NCBI RefSeq assembly: GCF_024323335.1
Contig: NC_066579.1
Location: 360,828,397-360,892,396, forward strand
Length of the DNA: 64,000 nt
Direction: 5' to 3'
DNA from: Lathyrus oleraceus
Lineage: Eukaryota > Streptophyta > Magnoliopsida > Fabales > Fabaceae
Position 1 is the stretch's first letter. Each line of letters begins with the position of its first letter. Under the pieces are notes generated by a model, which saw nothing but the letters and a program-made list of their open reading frames with translations, was not told the origin of the DNA and did no database searches. Below, piece by piece: positions 46,201-58,900 of this stretch. The translations under genes were made by a program, and so were the position numbers.

Positions 46201-46528
46201 CAGGTGCTTCAATTACTTCTTACAAGCAGGCTAAAGAGGTTGTTGATTCTGGCAAAGCTGAAGGCTGGGGCAAGATGGTGGATTTGCCTGTCAAAGAAGA
46301 CAAATTTGGTGTTGGTTATGAGCCTCTCCGAGCAGAGCAGAATGGTCAAGCGGGTCCGAGTACTTTTACCAGCGCTGGGCTGATGAATCATGGCGACGTC
46401 TCCGCAACCGGTATTGAAGACTGTGACAGCGATTGTGATTTGGACAACTGGGTTCGCCCGTGTGCACCAGGGGGGTCTATCAACAACTGGACGGCTGAAG
46501 AAGTGGTTCAAGTTACTCTTCTGACAGA
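43209..46528 (+). CDS. Ogre gag-protease (1107 aa unspliced), first exon of gag-pol
   Basis: Starts MDQFQAELAEMKASMAQF with an N-terminal helical stretch. The retrotransposon gag core lies at residues of about 202-330 (MWMYFFQDSLSGASLDWY, then LGEAFLRQYKHNMDMAPSR). A Gln-rich linker follows (about 383-402). A zinc-knuckle-like CDFHSGAPGHHTEKC is at 456-470 and a second Cys cluster is near 560. The aspartic protease has VDTGSSLNVLP with catalytic Asp849, then SCLLGRPWIHAAGAV. The unspliced frame stops at TAA 46530-46532, which lies inside the intron donor. Unspliced RNA would give gag-pro alone; spliced RNA gives gag-pol. No internal damage was seen. Confidence 0.93.
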
Positions 46529-46784
46529 GTAATTTTCTGTTGTTTTGTCATTTTGCATGAAAATCCTACGTTCTGCCCAAGGCGTAGTGATTCATTTTTG
46601 TAGGGCCTCATCATGTTTTAATGATTATCATTAATGAAGGACATTTTTTGAAATCAAACTTTGTGATCCCTGTCTTTCTATTTTTGTTTTCATTTTTCTT
46701 TTTCAAAACGATAAAATGGCAATGTTTTTTTGTTTTTGTGACTTCTTGAACTCTTTTTCTAAAAACAAAGCATTAAACATGCAG
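46529..46784 (+). other. Ogre intron between protease and RT (element B)
   Basis: Donor GTAATTTTC at 46529 and acceptor AACATGCAG ending at 46784, 256 nt and T-rich. The upstream exon ends with GA, the first base after the intron (A) completes a Glu codon, and the following codon at 46786 is in the pol frame (SDLMAF). Splicing thus removes the gag-pro stop and fuses the two ORFs. Element A preserves the same arrangement. Confidence 0.85.
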
Positions 46785-49700
46785 AAGCGATCTTATGGCA
46801 TTCACTATGAACAGTTCTGTTATGGCTCAGTATGATTTCGACAATCCCATCTACCAAGCTGAAGAGGAGAGTGAGGAAGACTGTGAACTCCCTGCAGAAT
46901 TGGTCAGATTACTGAAGCAGGAGGAAAGGGTCATCCAACCTCATCAGGAGGAGTTGGAGGTTATTAATTTGGGTACTGAGGACGCCAAAAGAGAAATCAA
47001 GATTGGGGCTGCTTTAGAGGACTCTGTCAAGAGGAGGCTGATCGAGATGCTGAGAGAATATGTGGAAATATTCGCCTGGTCATATCAAGATATGCCTGGT
47101 TTAGATACGGACATTGTGGTGCATCGATTACCTCTTAGAGAAGGATGTCCTTCGGTCAAGCAGAAGCTTCGTAGAACGAGTCCTGACATGGCAACTAAGA
47201 TCAAGGAAGAGGTTCAGAAGCAGTGGGATGCGGGTTTTCTGGCTGTTACAAGTTATCCACCGTGGGTGGCCAACATCGTTCCTGTGCCGAAGAAGGATGG
47301 AAAAGTCAGAATGTGTGTCGATTACCGGGATTTGAATAGAGCGAGTCCGAAAGATGATTTCCCATTACCTCACATTGATGTATTGGTTGATAATACGGCT
47401 CAATCCTCGGTATTCTCTTTCATGGATGGTTTCTCCGGATATAATCAGATCAAGATGGCACCGGAAGACATGGAAAAGACAACATTCATTACACCCTGGG
47501 GCACGTTCTGCTATAAAGTGATGCCATTTGGGCTAAAGAATGCTGGTGCTACCTATCAGAGGGCAATGACGACTCTCTTCCATGACATGATGCACAAAGA
47601 GATTGAAGTGTACGTAGATGATATGATTGCGAAGTCGCAGACAGAAGAGGAGCACCTGGTTAACTTGCAGAAGCTGTTTGACCGGTTGAGAAAGTTCAAG
47701 CTGAGGTTGAATCCGAACAAGTGTACGTTTGGGGTGAGGTCCGGGAAGCTCTTAGGCTTCATTGTCAGTGAGAAAGGGATTGAGGTTGATCCAGCTAAAG
47801 TCAAAGCTATTCAAGAGATGCCTGAACCGAAAACGGAGAAGCAAGTCCGTGGGTTTTTAGGGAGGTTGAACTACATTGCAAGGTTCATATCTCATCTAAC
47901 TGCTACATGTGAACCAATCTTCAAACTGCTTAGAAAGAATCAAGCGATCAAGTGGAATGATGATTGTCAGAAAGCTTTTGATAAGATAAAGGAGTATTTA
48001 CAGAAACCTCCAATCCTGATACCTCCAGTTCCAGGGAGACCTCTGATAATGTACCTGTCAGTGACTGAGAACTCGATGGGGTGTGTATTGGGACAGCATG
48101 ACGAGTCTGGTCGAAAAGAGCATGCCATATACTACCTTAGCAAAAAGTTTACCGACTGTGAAACAAGATATTCACTGCTCGAGAAAACTTGCTGTGCTTT
48201 GGCCTGGGCTGCTCGCCGACTGAGACAGTATATGTTGAACCATACTACCTTATTGATTTCTAAGATGGATCCAGTGAAGTACATCTTTGAGAAACCGGCT
48301 CTCACCGGACGCGTTGCTCGTTGGCAGATGATTCTAACAGAATATGATATTCAGTACACGTCACAAAAGGCCATCAAAGGTAGTATTCTGTCAGACTACC
48401 TCGCCGAACAACCGATTGAAGATTATCAGCCTATGATGTTTGAATTCCCTGACGAAGACATCATGTATCTGAAGATGAAAGATTGTGAAGAGCCTCTTGT
48501 CGAGGAAGGACCGGACCCGGATGACAAATGGACACTGATGTTTGATGGGGCTGTGAATATGAACGGTAATGGTGTTGGGGCAGTATTGATCAATCCTAAA
48601 GGTGCTCATATACCTTTTTCTGCCAGATTGACGTTTGACGTCACCAACAACGAAGCTGAGTATGAGGCTTGTATCATGGGGATAGAAGAAGCCATTGATC
48701 TGAGGATCAAAACACTTGACATATTTGGAGATTCAGCTCTAGTGGTCAATCAAGTCAATGGAGATTGGAATACGAATCAGCCGCATTTGATTCCGTATAG
48801 AGATTACACCAGAAGAATACTGACGTTCTTCAAGAAGGTGAAGTTGTATCATGTCCCCCGGGATGAGAATCAAATGGCTGATGCCTTGGCTACTTTGTCG
48901 TCTATGATCAAAGTTCATTGGTGGAATCATGTGCCACATGTTGCGGTGAATCGACTTGAGAGGCCTGCGTATGTGTTTGCAGCCGAGTCTGTTGTGATTG
49001 ATGAGAAGCCGTGGTATTATGACATCAAGAATTTCCTCAAGACTCAGGAGTATCCTGAAGGTGCGTCGAAGAATGACAAGAAAACCCTGAGGAGGCTAGC
49101 TGGAAGCTTCTACTTGAATCAGGATGATGTATTGTATAAGAGAAACTTTGACATGGTCTTGCTCAGATGCGTGGACAGACCCGAGGCAGACATGTTAATG
49201 CAGGAAGTTCATGAAGGTTCCTTCGGTACTCATGCCGGCGGACATGCAATGGCTAAGAAATTGTTGAGAGCGGGTTATTACTGGATGACCATGGAATCCG
49301 ATTGTTTCAAGTATGCTCGGAAGTGCCATAAGTGTCAAATCTATGCTGATAAGGTGCATGTACCACCAAGCCCTCTGAATGTCATGAATTCGCCTTGGCC
49401 GTTTGCCATGTGGGGCATTGATATGATTGGGAAGATTGAGCCTACTGCTTCTAATGGACATCGCTTCATCTTGGTTGCGATCGATTACTTTACCAAGTGG
49501 GTGGAAGCGGCTTCCTATGCTAACGTTACCAAACAAGTGGTTACCCGGTTCATCAAGAAAGAAATCATCTGTCGTTATGGAGTTCCTGAGAGAATCATCA
49601 CTGACAACGGTTCGAATCTCAACAACAAGATGATGAAAGAGCTTTGTAAAGATTTCAAGATTGAACATCACAATTCTTCTCCTTACAGACCGAAGATGAA

Positions 49701-50262
49701 CGGTGCTGTAGAAGCAGCGAACAAGAATATCAAGAAGATTGTGCAGAAGATGGTCGTTACGTACAAGGATTGGCATGAGATGCTGCCTTTCGCTTTGCAT
49801 GGGTACCGTACCTCAGTACGTACGTCGACCGGGGCAACCCCTTACTCCCTTGTGTATGGTATGGAAGCGGTCCTACCTGTTGAAGTGGAGATTCCTTCTC
49901 TGAGAGTTTTATTGGATGTCAAGTTGGACGAAGCCGAGTGGATTCGAACAAGGTTTAACGAGTTGAGCCTTATCGAGGAGAGACGGCTAGCAGCTGTATG
50001 CCATGGACAGTTGTATCAGCGAAGGATGAAGCGAGCCTTTGATCAGAAAGTGCGTCCTCGAAGCTATCAGATCGGTGATCTAGTTTTGAAAAGGATCCTC
50101 CCTCCCGGTGCAGATAACAGGGGCAAATGGACTCCTAATTATGAAGGTCCGTATGTTGTGAATAAGGTCTTCTCCGGTGGAGCCTTGATGCTTACAACTA
50201 TGGACGGTGAAGATTTTCCGTCTCCTGTCAATTCAGATGTAGTCAAAAAATACTTCGCATAA
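46785..50262 (+). CDS. Ogre pol: RT, dual RNase H and integrase (about 1159 aa as exon 2)
   Basis: The open frame from ATG 46795 is 1155 residues; splicing adds four before it. Numbering from ATG: RT at about 121-310 with VDYRDLNRASPKDDFPLPH and YVDD at 273-276; gypsy RNase H at about 416-530 (YYLSKKFTDCETRYSLLEK); archaeal-type RNase H at about 578-705 (MFDGAVNMNGNG, Asp584, and HVPRDENQMADAL). The integrase has its zinc finger from His806 with CHKC, then catalytic Asp876 (WGIDMIG), Asp937 (TDNGSN) and Glu973 (NGAVEAANKN). The last two are separated by 35 residues, the expected DD35E. The dual RNase H is typical of the Tat/Ogre lineage. All residues are intact, with no chromodomain. Confidence 0.95.
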
Positions 50263-50271
50263 ATTGACCCG

Positions 50272-50480
50272 CTGGACAAAAAGAAAAAAGAGTCCAGGCA
50301 AAAATGGGCATCCTGGTGAACCAAAAAACAGAAAGAAAAGGTTCGGGCAAAAATTAGGGATAAAATGAAAAGAATTCGTACACCCGGTAAGTCGAAAACC
50401 CGCAAGGGCGGCTTAGGCAAAAATGGGTATCCCGGTGGATTGAAAACCCGAAAAGGGCGATCCAGGCAAAAGTTAGGGAT
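50272..50480 (+). other. Post-pol stem-loop modules ending in GGCAAAAAT (element B)
   Basis: Four modules begin 10 bp after the pol stop. Stems: CTGGAC (50272-50277)/GTCCAG (50292-50297); GAACC (50318-50322)/GGTTC (50340-50344); TAAGTC/GGCTTA enclosing CCC-GCAA-GGG (50399-50408); GGATTG/CGATCC enclosing CCC-GAAAA-GGG (50447-50457). Each is followed within a few bases by GGCAAAAAT or a close variant. Stem sequences differ between modules and from element A while pairing is kept, and two loops are GNRA type. Confidence 0.65.
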
Positions 50481-51758
50481 TAAAGCGAAGACTACAGTCT
50501 GAGTTATCTGTACTTCATCAAGCTTTGTCGTCTGCCATCTCGAAAGATGTGATCCGTCCAGTTATTCTTCTCAGAAAGCAAGGAGTTGGGAGGAAAACTG
50601 ATGATCTGTGAGTTATAACAGAATGGGGAAATAGTGGATGCCGTGTTCACGTTGCCATTAGGATAGATTTTTCCTTTTGTGCGCAATTACCTCTTTCTAG
50701 GAATTGCTTCCCAATGTATTTGCCTCTTCAGGCACATTTTCAATCAATAGAAATCATTATTCAGATAAATAGCTTTTGTTTTTATTTTTACTGTTTTGTT
50801 TGCAAAAATGTCCGAATTTTTGATAAGCATTGCATATAAGAACATGAAGGCTAAACAATAGCTTGCAGGATGACAAAACATTTGAAAATCATTTTGAATG
50901 TTGAGAACACTTGAGCGTGTCTTGTCCATGTATCCCCTGGGGGCATTGTGTTGTGCTATTTTTCAGATTGACATCTGTGAGGACGTTTCCTCAGCAGATA
51001 TTTTCCCCAAGCAAGTTTGGAAGCTATTAGAGCCATGTTTCCCTGCAAAGACGTCTGTGGATAGTGCCTTCTATTCCCCAACAGATCTAAGGATTGCCTA
51101 TCCCCAGCAGGCCTGTATTTGCCAATCTCTTCCCCGAGTGAGGCAGGTTCATTAAATTTATCTCCAGCATTTATCCTATCTGTGGACTGAAGGGTATCCC
51201 CAGCGGAGTTTACTTTTCCCCAGCAGCAGTGCTATTCTTCAACATGAGTGTGAAGTCGCTTTACCATTCCTCAAGCAGAGTTCCCCGCAGAGTATTTCCC
51301 CAAGAGAAGTCTCCCCACAGAGTCAGAGTATCTGATCATTTCGGCTCCCTAGCCAGGGTTCATTTGCATTTCGCATGTAGTAATCATTGCATCCTCAAAA
51401 ATCGCGTAGCATTCCCATTCATAAATGGAGCATTACGCCATAGAAAAATTCAAACATATGCATTCATGTGTTAACCTCACCAGACCGTATCCCCGGCAGA
51501 GGCGGATTATTTCATTCAACATCAGCACCAAGTCTGCTACAGTTGCTTCGACAGCATTCAGAATTGATTATCCCCACAGAGGTTTATTTCCTCACCCGAT
51601 GGTGACAGAGGTTTATTTCCTCACCCGATGGTGACAGAAGTTTGTTTCTCCCCAGTGAGACCCTCCAGCAAGTGATCAGCCTTGCCTTGACATATCTCAG
51701 ATGTCGTTCTTGTGATACCAGTAAGTGTCATGTCAGCACCCGCGTATGTTTCTTTGTT
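50481..51758 (+). other. 3' non-coding region of element B, first part
   Basis: No gene. The first 450 bp are unremarkable and AT-rich. From about 50,930 there are many irregular copies of a TCCCCAGCRGAGT-like motif (for example 51,193, 51,216, 51,282-51,318 and 51,490), as in element A. Short open frames here translate these repeats. Confidence 0.6.
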
Positions 51759-52801
51759 TGGTGTCGGTCAACACCATAGTTTCGGTGTCTGTAAACATCG
51801 AGTATTCTCCCCAGTCATCAGTAAATGTCTGGTCATCATTTTTGGTGTCGGTAAACACCATTGTTTCGGTGTCTGTAAACATCGGGTATTCTCTCCAGTC
51901 ATCAGTAAATGTCTGGTCATCATTTTTGGTGTCGGTAAACACCATTGTTTCGGTGTCTGTAAACATCGAGTATTCTCTCCAGTCATCAGTAAATGTCTGG
52001 TCATCATTTTTGGTGTCGGTAAACACCATTGTTTCGGTGTCTGTAAACATCGAGTATTCTCTCCAGTCATCGGTAAATGTCTGGTCATTTTTTGGTGTTT
52101 GTAAACACCATTGCTTCGGTGTCGGTAAACATCGAGTCTCACCCCAGTCATCGGTAAATGTCTGGTCATTTCTTTTGATGTCGGTAAACATCATCTTTCG
52201 ATGTCGGTAAACATCGAGTCTCATCCCAGTCATCGGTAAATGTCTGGTCATGCCTTGTTTCCTTGTTAACAAAATCAAGATCCCCAGAAGTCGTCGGTAA
52301 ACGTCTTGTCTGATTACACCACAAAGATTTTGTTCCTCCCCAAGCGGAGACGCCATCGGTAAATGGCCCCGTATGCTTCGATATCGGTAAATATTGAATG
52401 CCCAGTTTTATCCGCCATCGGTAAATGGCCCCGCTTTCTTCGATATCGGTAAATATCGAATTCCCAGTTGCAGCAGCCATCGGTAAATGGTCTTGCTAAG
52501 TTGACATCGGTAAATGTCAAGTTTCTTTGAAGCCACCATCGGTAAATGGCCTTGCTTCCTTTCTACATCAAATCTGTTTCCCAGCAGCCATCGGTAAATG
52601 GTCTGGCTGAAGTTGATATCGGTAAATATCAAGTTCTAACCATCGGTAAATGGTTTTGCTTTTCAGAAGTTTGTTTTCCCCAGCCGCCATCGGTAAATGG
52701 TCTTGCTGAAGTTGATATCGGTAAATATCAAGTTTCTAACCATCGGTAAATGGTTTCGCCTTTCTGAAGTTGTCAATTGCAGTCGTCATCGGTAAATGAC
52801 G
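51759..52801 (+). repeat. Array of about 25 mini-hairpins with constant CGGTAA loop
   Basis: 51,760-52,250 is a tandem repeat of 84 bp (unit marks at 51813, 51897, 51981 and 52065, then 81-82 bp), each unit with three hairpins. From 52,290 hairpins continue without fixed period. Examples: TGGTGT/ACACCA 51843-51860, TGATGT/ACATCA 52176-52193, CGATGT/ACATCG 52199-52216, GCCAT/ATGGC 52352-52367, TTCGATAT/ATATCGAA 52439-52460, TTGACAT/ATGTCAA 52501-52520, AACCAT/ATGGTT 52638-52655, CGTCAT/ATGACG 52784-52801. The loop is CGGTAA in most, CAGTAA or CTGTAA in some. The long open frames on both strands are translations of this array. Confidence 0.88.
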
Positions 52802-52922
52802 TGGTTCTCCTTGTATCATATCCAGTACTGTGCAAATTCTACGGTTCTTTGGTATTCAATCCCTGTTTACCCTGAAAGTCTGACAGCCGTTGCTATCATC
52901 CGTTCGGGTTCCCAGCTGATTG

Positions 52923-52934
52923 AATAGGGGCAGC
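52923..52934 (+). other. Polypurine tract of element B
   Basis: AATAGGGGCAGC directly precedes the 3' LTR start TGTAGC. It corresponds to AAATAGGGGCATC in element A. Confidence 0.75.
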
Positions 52935-55900
52935 TGTAGCACCTCAAATTTGCACCTATCATTGTACATACATTTTCATATTAGGTCATAGCATATCATG
53001 GTCCATTGCATAGCATTGCATTGCCTCTTTTGCCTCAAGTGCAAGCCAATCAAGAAATTAGGTCAAACTAATCAGGAGATCAGTCAGACAAACAAGCAAG
53101 TGTGTTTTTCATTGAGCCAAGGCCTTAGGGTTTTTCCAACAAGTTCACATGACTTGGAGGTCTATTTGAAGTGTTCATGTCAAGGGTTGAAGGCTCAGAG
53201 GTCATCAGTTCATATACAGACAGTCAAAAGTCAAAAAAAAAGTCAACTGTCAGTCAAAGCAGTGGATGGTGGCCATTCTTGTGGAATTTGGACACCATGC
53301 TCATTAATCAAGAGTTCATACAACTTGGGACATCATTTGAAGTCAAATTCTCAAGGAATTAGGGTTTGGAATTCATCAGAAGATGCACAGTCAGTCAAAA
53401 ACCCCAAAAGTCAACTGTTGGTCAACTGTCCATTTAATCAGTGATTTGATGATGGAAATTGGTTTGTGAGAGCTCATTCATGGCCAAATAGCCTTCATAT
53501 ATCATGTCAAACACCATCATGGAAGAATTTGAAGCCAGATCAAAAATTTCCAAAAATGGAAACTGGACCTGTAACTGAAACTTACCAAAAATGGAAAGTC
53601 TTGATCCTCAAACTTACATCATGATACAAGCTTCAAATGAATTTTTGCCCAACATGAAAGTTGAAGATCTTGTTCTCCCATTTCCAAAAAGTCCAAGAAC
53701 TTTTAATTCCCATGTGTGGTTGGCAAGTTATGATCGAATCGACTTCAGAAATTCTTGAACTTCAAAAGGCCATATCTCTCAAACCGTTTGGCCAATTTTG
53801 GTGGGGTTTTTTCCTACAAGTCACATTTGATCCCCTCTTTCCAAAAATATAAATTTCATGAGCCAAAACTTCACCAATCAAAATGGCATTTTTTGACTTG
53901 TCTCATTTAAATTCAAGTGTGGACCAAAGTTTGACTTTTTGAATTAGTGATTTTTAAACCATTTGGCCAATTGGGAATTGTTTAGAATATTATTTGCAGC
54001 ATGCTCAAATTCCCTTTTGTGCAGTACATGGAGCCCATGCTAGTTTGCTTGATTTTTGGAAAGAAAGTACAAGTTTCACCAAACCACATCCCATAAGCCA
54101 TGCTTTTACCACAAAGGCAGCAGAATTGTCCATGATTTTCTGTCATGAGAAGTCAGTAATAGCAGCCATTTGACAGCAGAAGAAGCATGGTCCACTCTCT
54201 CAAAAAACTCACCTTGCTGTTACATTTCAAAGAGCTGTCAAAAGAATTTCAAAAGAAAAAAAAACTGGCCATGCTTGGTACTGCACATAGCAGTCTTGTT
54301 CATTTTTTGTCATACTACAAACTCTTGGCAAGACATGACAAACATATAGAATTTCATTCATGCTGAAAAAACCACTTTGGCCATATTCTTCTAAAACCTG
54401 TCAAACTCCAAACCAAGAGACATTCAACAGCAGGAGAACAAAAGCTGGCTTGGCTTGAGGCAATATGTCCCAGCATTTTCTGTCATAGCAGACACACAAA
54501 CCAACATAACAAACACAAAGTCATGGCTCATTCATCCTAGAAAAAACTGTATTGACTTTGCTTTGGCACTTTTAGAATTTTCTGTCTAAACTTCCAACAA
54601 AACCTGATCTTTTGCATTGTGAGAAGTCTGTCCAAAAACCTAGCCTGGCCCTGCTTGACACAATATCCAAACCTCATTTTTCTGTCATGAAAAAACCCTA
54701 CTAGCAGACCAACCAATTTCAACTGATGCAAAAACTGATTTGCTTGGCATTTTGTCAAGATTGCAAGTGCTGTTTAAAACCACCAGCAACTTCAAAACAG
54801 CAGACTTCCTCCATCATTTTTCCTGTCATGGCATTGCACACAAAACCACCCTCATTCATCTTCTAAAAACCTTGCTTGGCATTTGTCTAAAGTCTGTCGA
54901 GACTCCCACAGTGAAAAGCATAACCTAGCCAACATAACACAACCAACTCACTCATTCTCTCTCATTTGGCAAGATGGCAAAATTCTATCAAAAATAGAAG
55001 TAACCTAGCAGCAAACTTCACTTCATTTTTCTGTCAAAAAATGAACAAGTAGCAGCCAAACCAGCAAAAAGCCTTGGTGCCCTCTCTCTCAAAAGATCAC
55101 ATTTTGGCCAAGATCATTTTCTGTCCAAAGAATCTCCAAAGGAACAAATGCCTGGCCCTGCTTGACACAATATCCAAACCTCATCTGCTGTCATAAAAAA
55201 CCAGCAAAAGATCCTCTAATCTCATTTTTCACATTTCATTCAAAAAGCCACAAAATAGCCAAAACATGACAGCTCTTGTTCTAAGCACTTGTTGATCAAA
55301 AGGGCATTGCAAACACATCTCAAATATCACATAGCAAGTGTCCAAAGCCTCAAAACCTGCAGAAAACATCAAGAACTCAAAATCACTTTTCAACTTGTCA
55401 CATTGTATCAAATTTGCATTTTCAAAGCCACTTTCACTCTCAGGCCATTCCAAGCTTAGCAAATTAGTTTGTCATGATCCATAGGGTATATTGAAGCTGT
55501 CTCAAACCTCCATTGCTCACTGTTTGAAAATCAAAAACATCACCTTTCTCAAAATCAAGCAACAACCAGTTCAGTGGCCATCTTCATTTCCAGCTTGATT
55601 CAAGTTCAAGTAAGGTGTCAAACAGCTTGCCTTGGACCCTTTGAAGCTATTTGGATACCTGTCAAGCATTGAAAGCATCTCCAGCATCACATTCAACATT
55701 GCCCTGTTCAGTTTGGTAAATTTTCGAGCTCCATTATTCTTCAAATTACTATATGCTTTGGATAGGTCCTTTTATGCTGAGCATCATGATGTTTTTATTT
55801 TTGAAAATGGCTGTGTGTTCATGAAGTTATGTTGAAAACAAGTTTGATGATGATTTATGTTTGTGCTCGATTCATGATACATACAAGGTTTTAATGAAAA

Positions 55901-58900
55901 TGGTTGATAGATTCTTGTTTGCCATGATTAGATGAACATTTGTGTGCATCCAATTTTAATTTCTGGAGAAAAATTGTGAAACTCAAATTAGGGATGAATG
56001 CTACAGTAGAAACCCTAGGTTCCCATTGCCTTGCCCAGATTTTCTTTCATTTCACGTGTGCCTGGCCTTGGTTTGTACTGACCAATCAAAACATTTTATT
56101 TTCATGGCCAAAACGACCGTGTTTAAGTAAGTGGATTCCTATATTACAAAAATGCCATTCTTTCAATATTAATTCAATTAATTTCTTCATTTTTATTTCA
56201 CTTTGATATCCAATCTTCCAAAAATCATTGTGCATCCATTTTTGATCCAAAAATCATGGGGTTTTTTGCATTGTCTTCCTCATTACCTCTAGTTTTTTTA
56301 TCATTATTTTTCCAGAATTTTTGCATGAGTAATTTTTAAATGGTGCTAGGGTTTGTGACATGTGACCAAATTTTGTACACTTTGTCAAATCGATTGTGAA
56401 ATGATGAGAATACATCCAATGGCTCCCAAATTTTTTGTGCTCAAACTAGACACACTCATGGTGATTTTGGTGTAAAGTTTGTGAATTTATCATTTGTGGT
56501 TTGTGAGTTATGAATTTTTGAATTAGGGTGTGACAATTTGTGTCACACCATTGATGCCCAACTTCATGATTTTCATTACCATGCTTTTTGACCTCCAATT
56601 GATCCGATTTTTTGGCATGAACCTACTCTTGTATGTCTAGTTTACATGTGAATTTTCCTGGAATTATTTGAGGCATTTTCCTAATTGTTTGAGATTTTCT
56701 CCCCTGCTTGGTCAAATATTGACTTTGTGTGACACATGTTCCCATTTCATTTGTGAAATTCTCATACTTTATTGGATGGACATGAAATTTTACATGAGAT
56801 AACTAGACATCCTCATCTTTGCCATGGTTTTAGTCCCATTCATTTATCATACACCATTCTTGACTTATGATTTTTCTAAGTTGATGCATGTTTGGTTGAC
56901 TTCCTTAAGCATGTTCAAAATTGCTTTGACTTTCTGATTTTCATTGACTACCTTCCACTTGTCCAAATGGGATGAAATTTGACATGCTTACCATGCTATG
57001 TGTTAGGAGTGACCATGATTTATTTGGTGATTTTTGGAAATGTTTTAGTTTACTTTTGATGCAAGTCTTGCTGTTGGCTTCTATGAGCTTCTGTTTGCCA
57101 TACTTTGACCTAAATGGTTCATGAAATGATGATAGTGATTGATATGAATGTGCAACCAATTGGGTTTGTTTCTTAAATGTTTGAACTTGATTTTGGATAC
57201 TCATCCTTTGCTGTTTTGACTTTTCCATTCATTTTTGACCCTAGGCTTGTCCTAGTGGTCCTGATACTCACCTTTGAGCTTGTGATTTCAGGTTGACCAA
57301 CAAATGGCCATTAAGACCAATTCTTTTGATTGAGCTTGCTTAAATATCATTGTCTAACTTGTTTGTTTTGTAGGTGGCTTGGCTCACATGTCTTAAGCCT
57401 TGTGCCTTGCACATCCATGTGCCTCTAATTGACTGTTGGTGTCTGTTTCTGTTTGTTTTGTTTGAAGTTGCATACTAACATCTGCTTGACTGTTCCAGGT
57501 GCTTTAGCTGCTTAGTTCCTTGTGAACTTTTTGCTTTGCTTTGCTTGTATAAGCAATTTGCATTGAGGTATAACTTCCTAACTTCATGTAGTCTGGAAGA
57601 CCTGGCCTGTTACTTGGCCAGGCAACTGTCTGAAGTCCTCCTTAAGAGGCAATGTTTGTGGATGTTTAACTTTGTCCTTGCATAGAGTCAAAGTCCTCCT
57701 AAGTGAAGAGGCAATTGGTGGAAGGTAGGGATATGCAATCTATCCCCCACTATTCAGTGTGTCATTTGCTTTGCTCACACCACTGTGTTGATGCATTGCA
57801 GATACAAACCCAAGATCTTGTACAATTGTACAGTTGAGTCAGTTTTAAATGTGTAGAAGGGTTCCCACTTTCTGAACCCACACATTCTTGTCTTGAGCTC
57901 TCCCAGGCCAGGGATAAGAGCTGTGAAGTCTTATCTTCACTCACCTTTCATCTGCTTCACCTTAGTCTCTCAATGGCAAGGTTAAGAGCAACATTCACCC
58001 AGTTCCAGAGGTTTGTTTGTTGAGGTTGATATGACCCCTCGACTAAAACCTAACCCTTGTTTGAGCCACTTGCTTGTGTATAGTGTGTGCTATCTGTGCT
58101 TTTAGGATTGTTTGACTTGCTTCCTGTGCAAGTTAGGATTAGTTTAGACTTGCTTCCTGTGCAAGTAGGTTTTGCTTGGCTTGCTTCCTGTGCAAGTTAA
58201 GTGTGTGTGTGGCTTGCTTCCTGTGCAAGCCATGCTTAGGATAGGCTGGCTCCCTGTGCCAGTTAGCTAGAAACCTTAACTTAGGGATGATTTGCATGAT
58301 AACATCTAGGCTCGAGTCGTAGTCTCCCTAGTTGTGTCTCCCTCTGTTATCTGGTTAGGCTAGTCCTTTATCCCTCTGTAGGGGAACTACATCGCCCTGA
58401 TCTTCACACCAGATGAAGTATGTAGGTAGGAGATTGAGCTGATCTCTCCGGGCGCCCTTTTTCTCTTTTTGTGTGTGTTGTCTGACAGTTGCTAGGCTCG
58501 AGTGCCTGACTCCTTAGTAATCTGTTGTCCGTCTGTTTGTGTGTGTGCTTGACAGTTATAGGCTCGAGTCTCCGACTCCCTATTAACCTGTTGTGTTGTT
58601 GTGTGCTTGGAAGCTGATGTAAGTCCATCGAGTGGCATTTGGGTTCCAGTGTGCGTGTGTTTGGTTCGGATGCTGATGTAAGTCCAGTGATTGGCATTCA
58701 GGCTCCATGTTTGCCTCTTTGTGTGTGTTCTGGTTCGGATGCTGATGTAAGTCCAGTGATTGGCATTCAGGCTCCACGTTTGCCTTTGCCTGTGTTTGTT
58801 TGTGTGCGTGTCAGCCGAGCTACGAATGCTCTGATTCTTCTCTCGTCCGAGAAGATACGTATGCATAGGATGCGATATCCTAGCGAGCATGTGTCGTTTC

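Noticed and set aside
51725..52356. Long open frames on both strands (up to 207 residues) in the 84-bp repeat region
   Set aside because: They are repeat translations kept open because 84 is divisible by three. They have no start context or domain and are explained by the hairpin array.
51759..52801. CRISPR-like array
   Set aside because: Short regularly recurring repeats in a plant retrotransposon 3' region. There are no constant long repeats with unique spacers and no cas genes.
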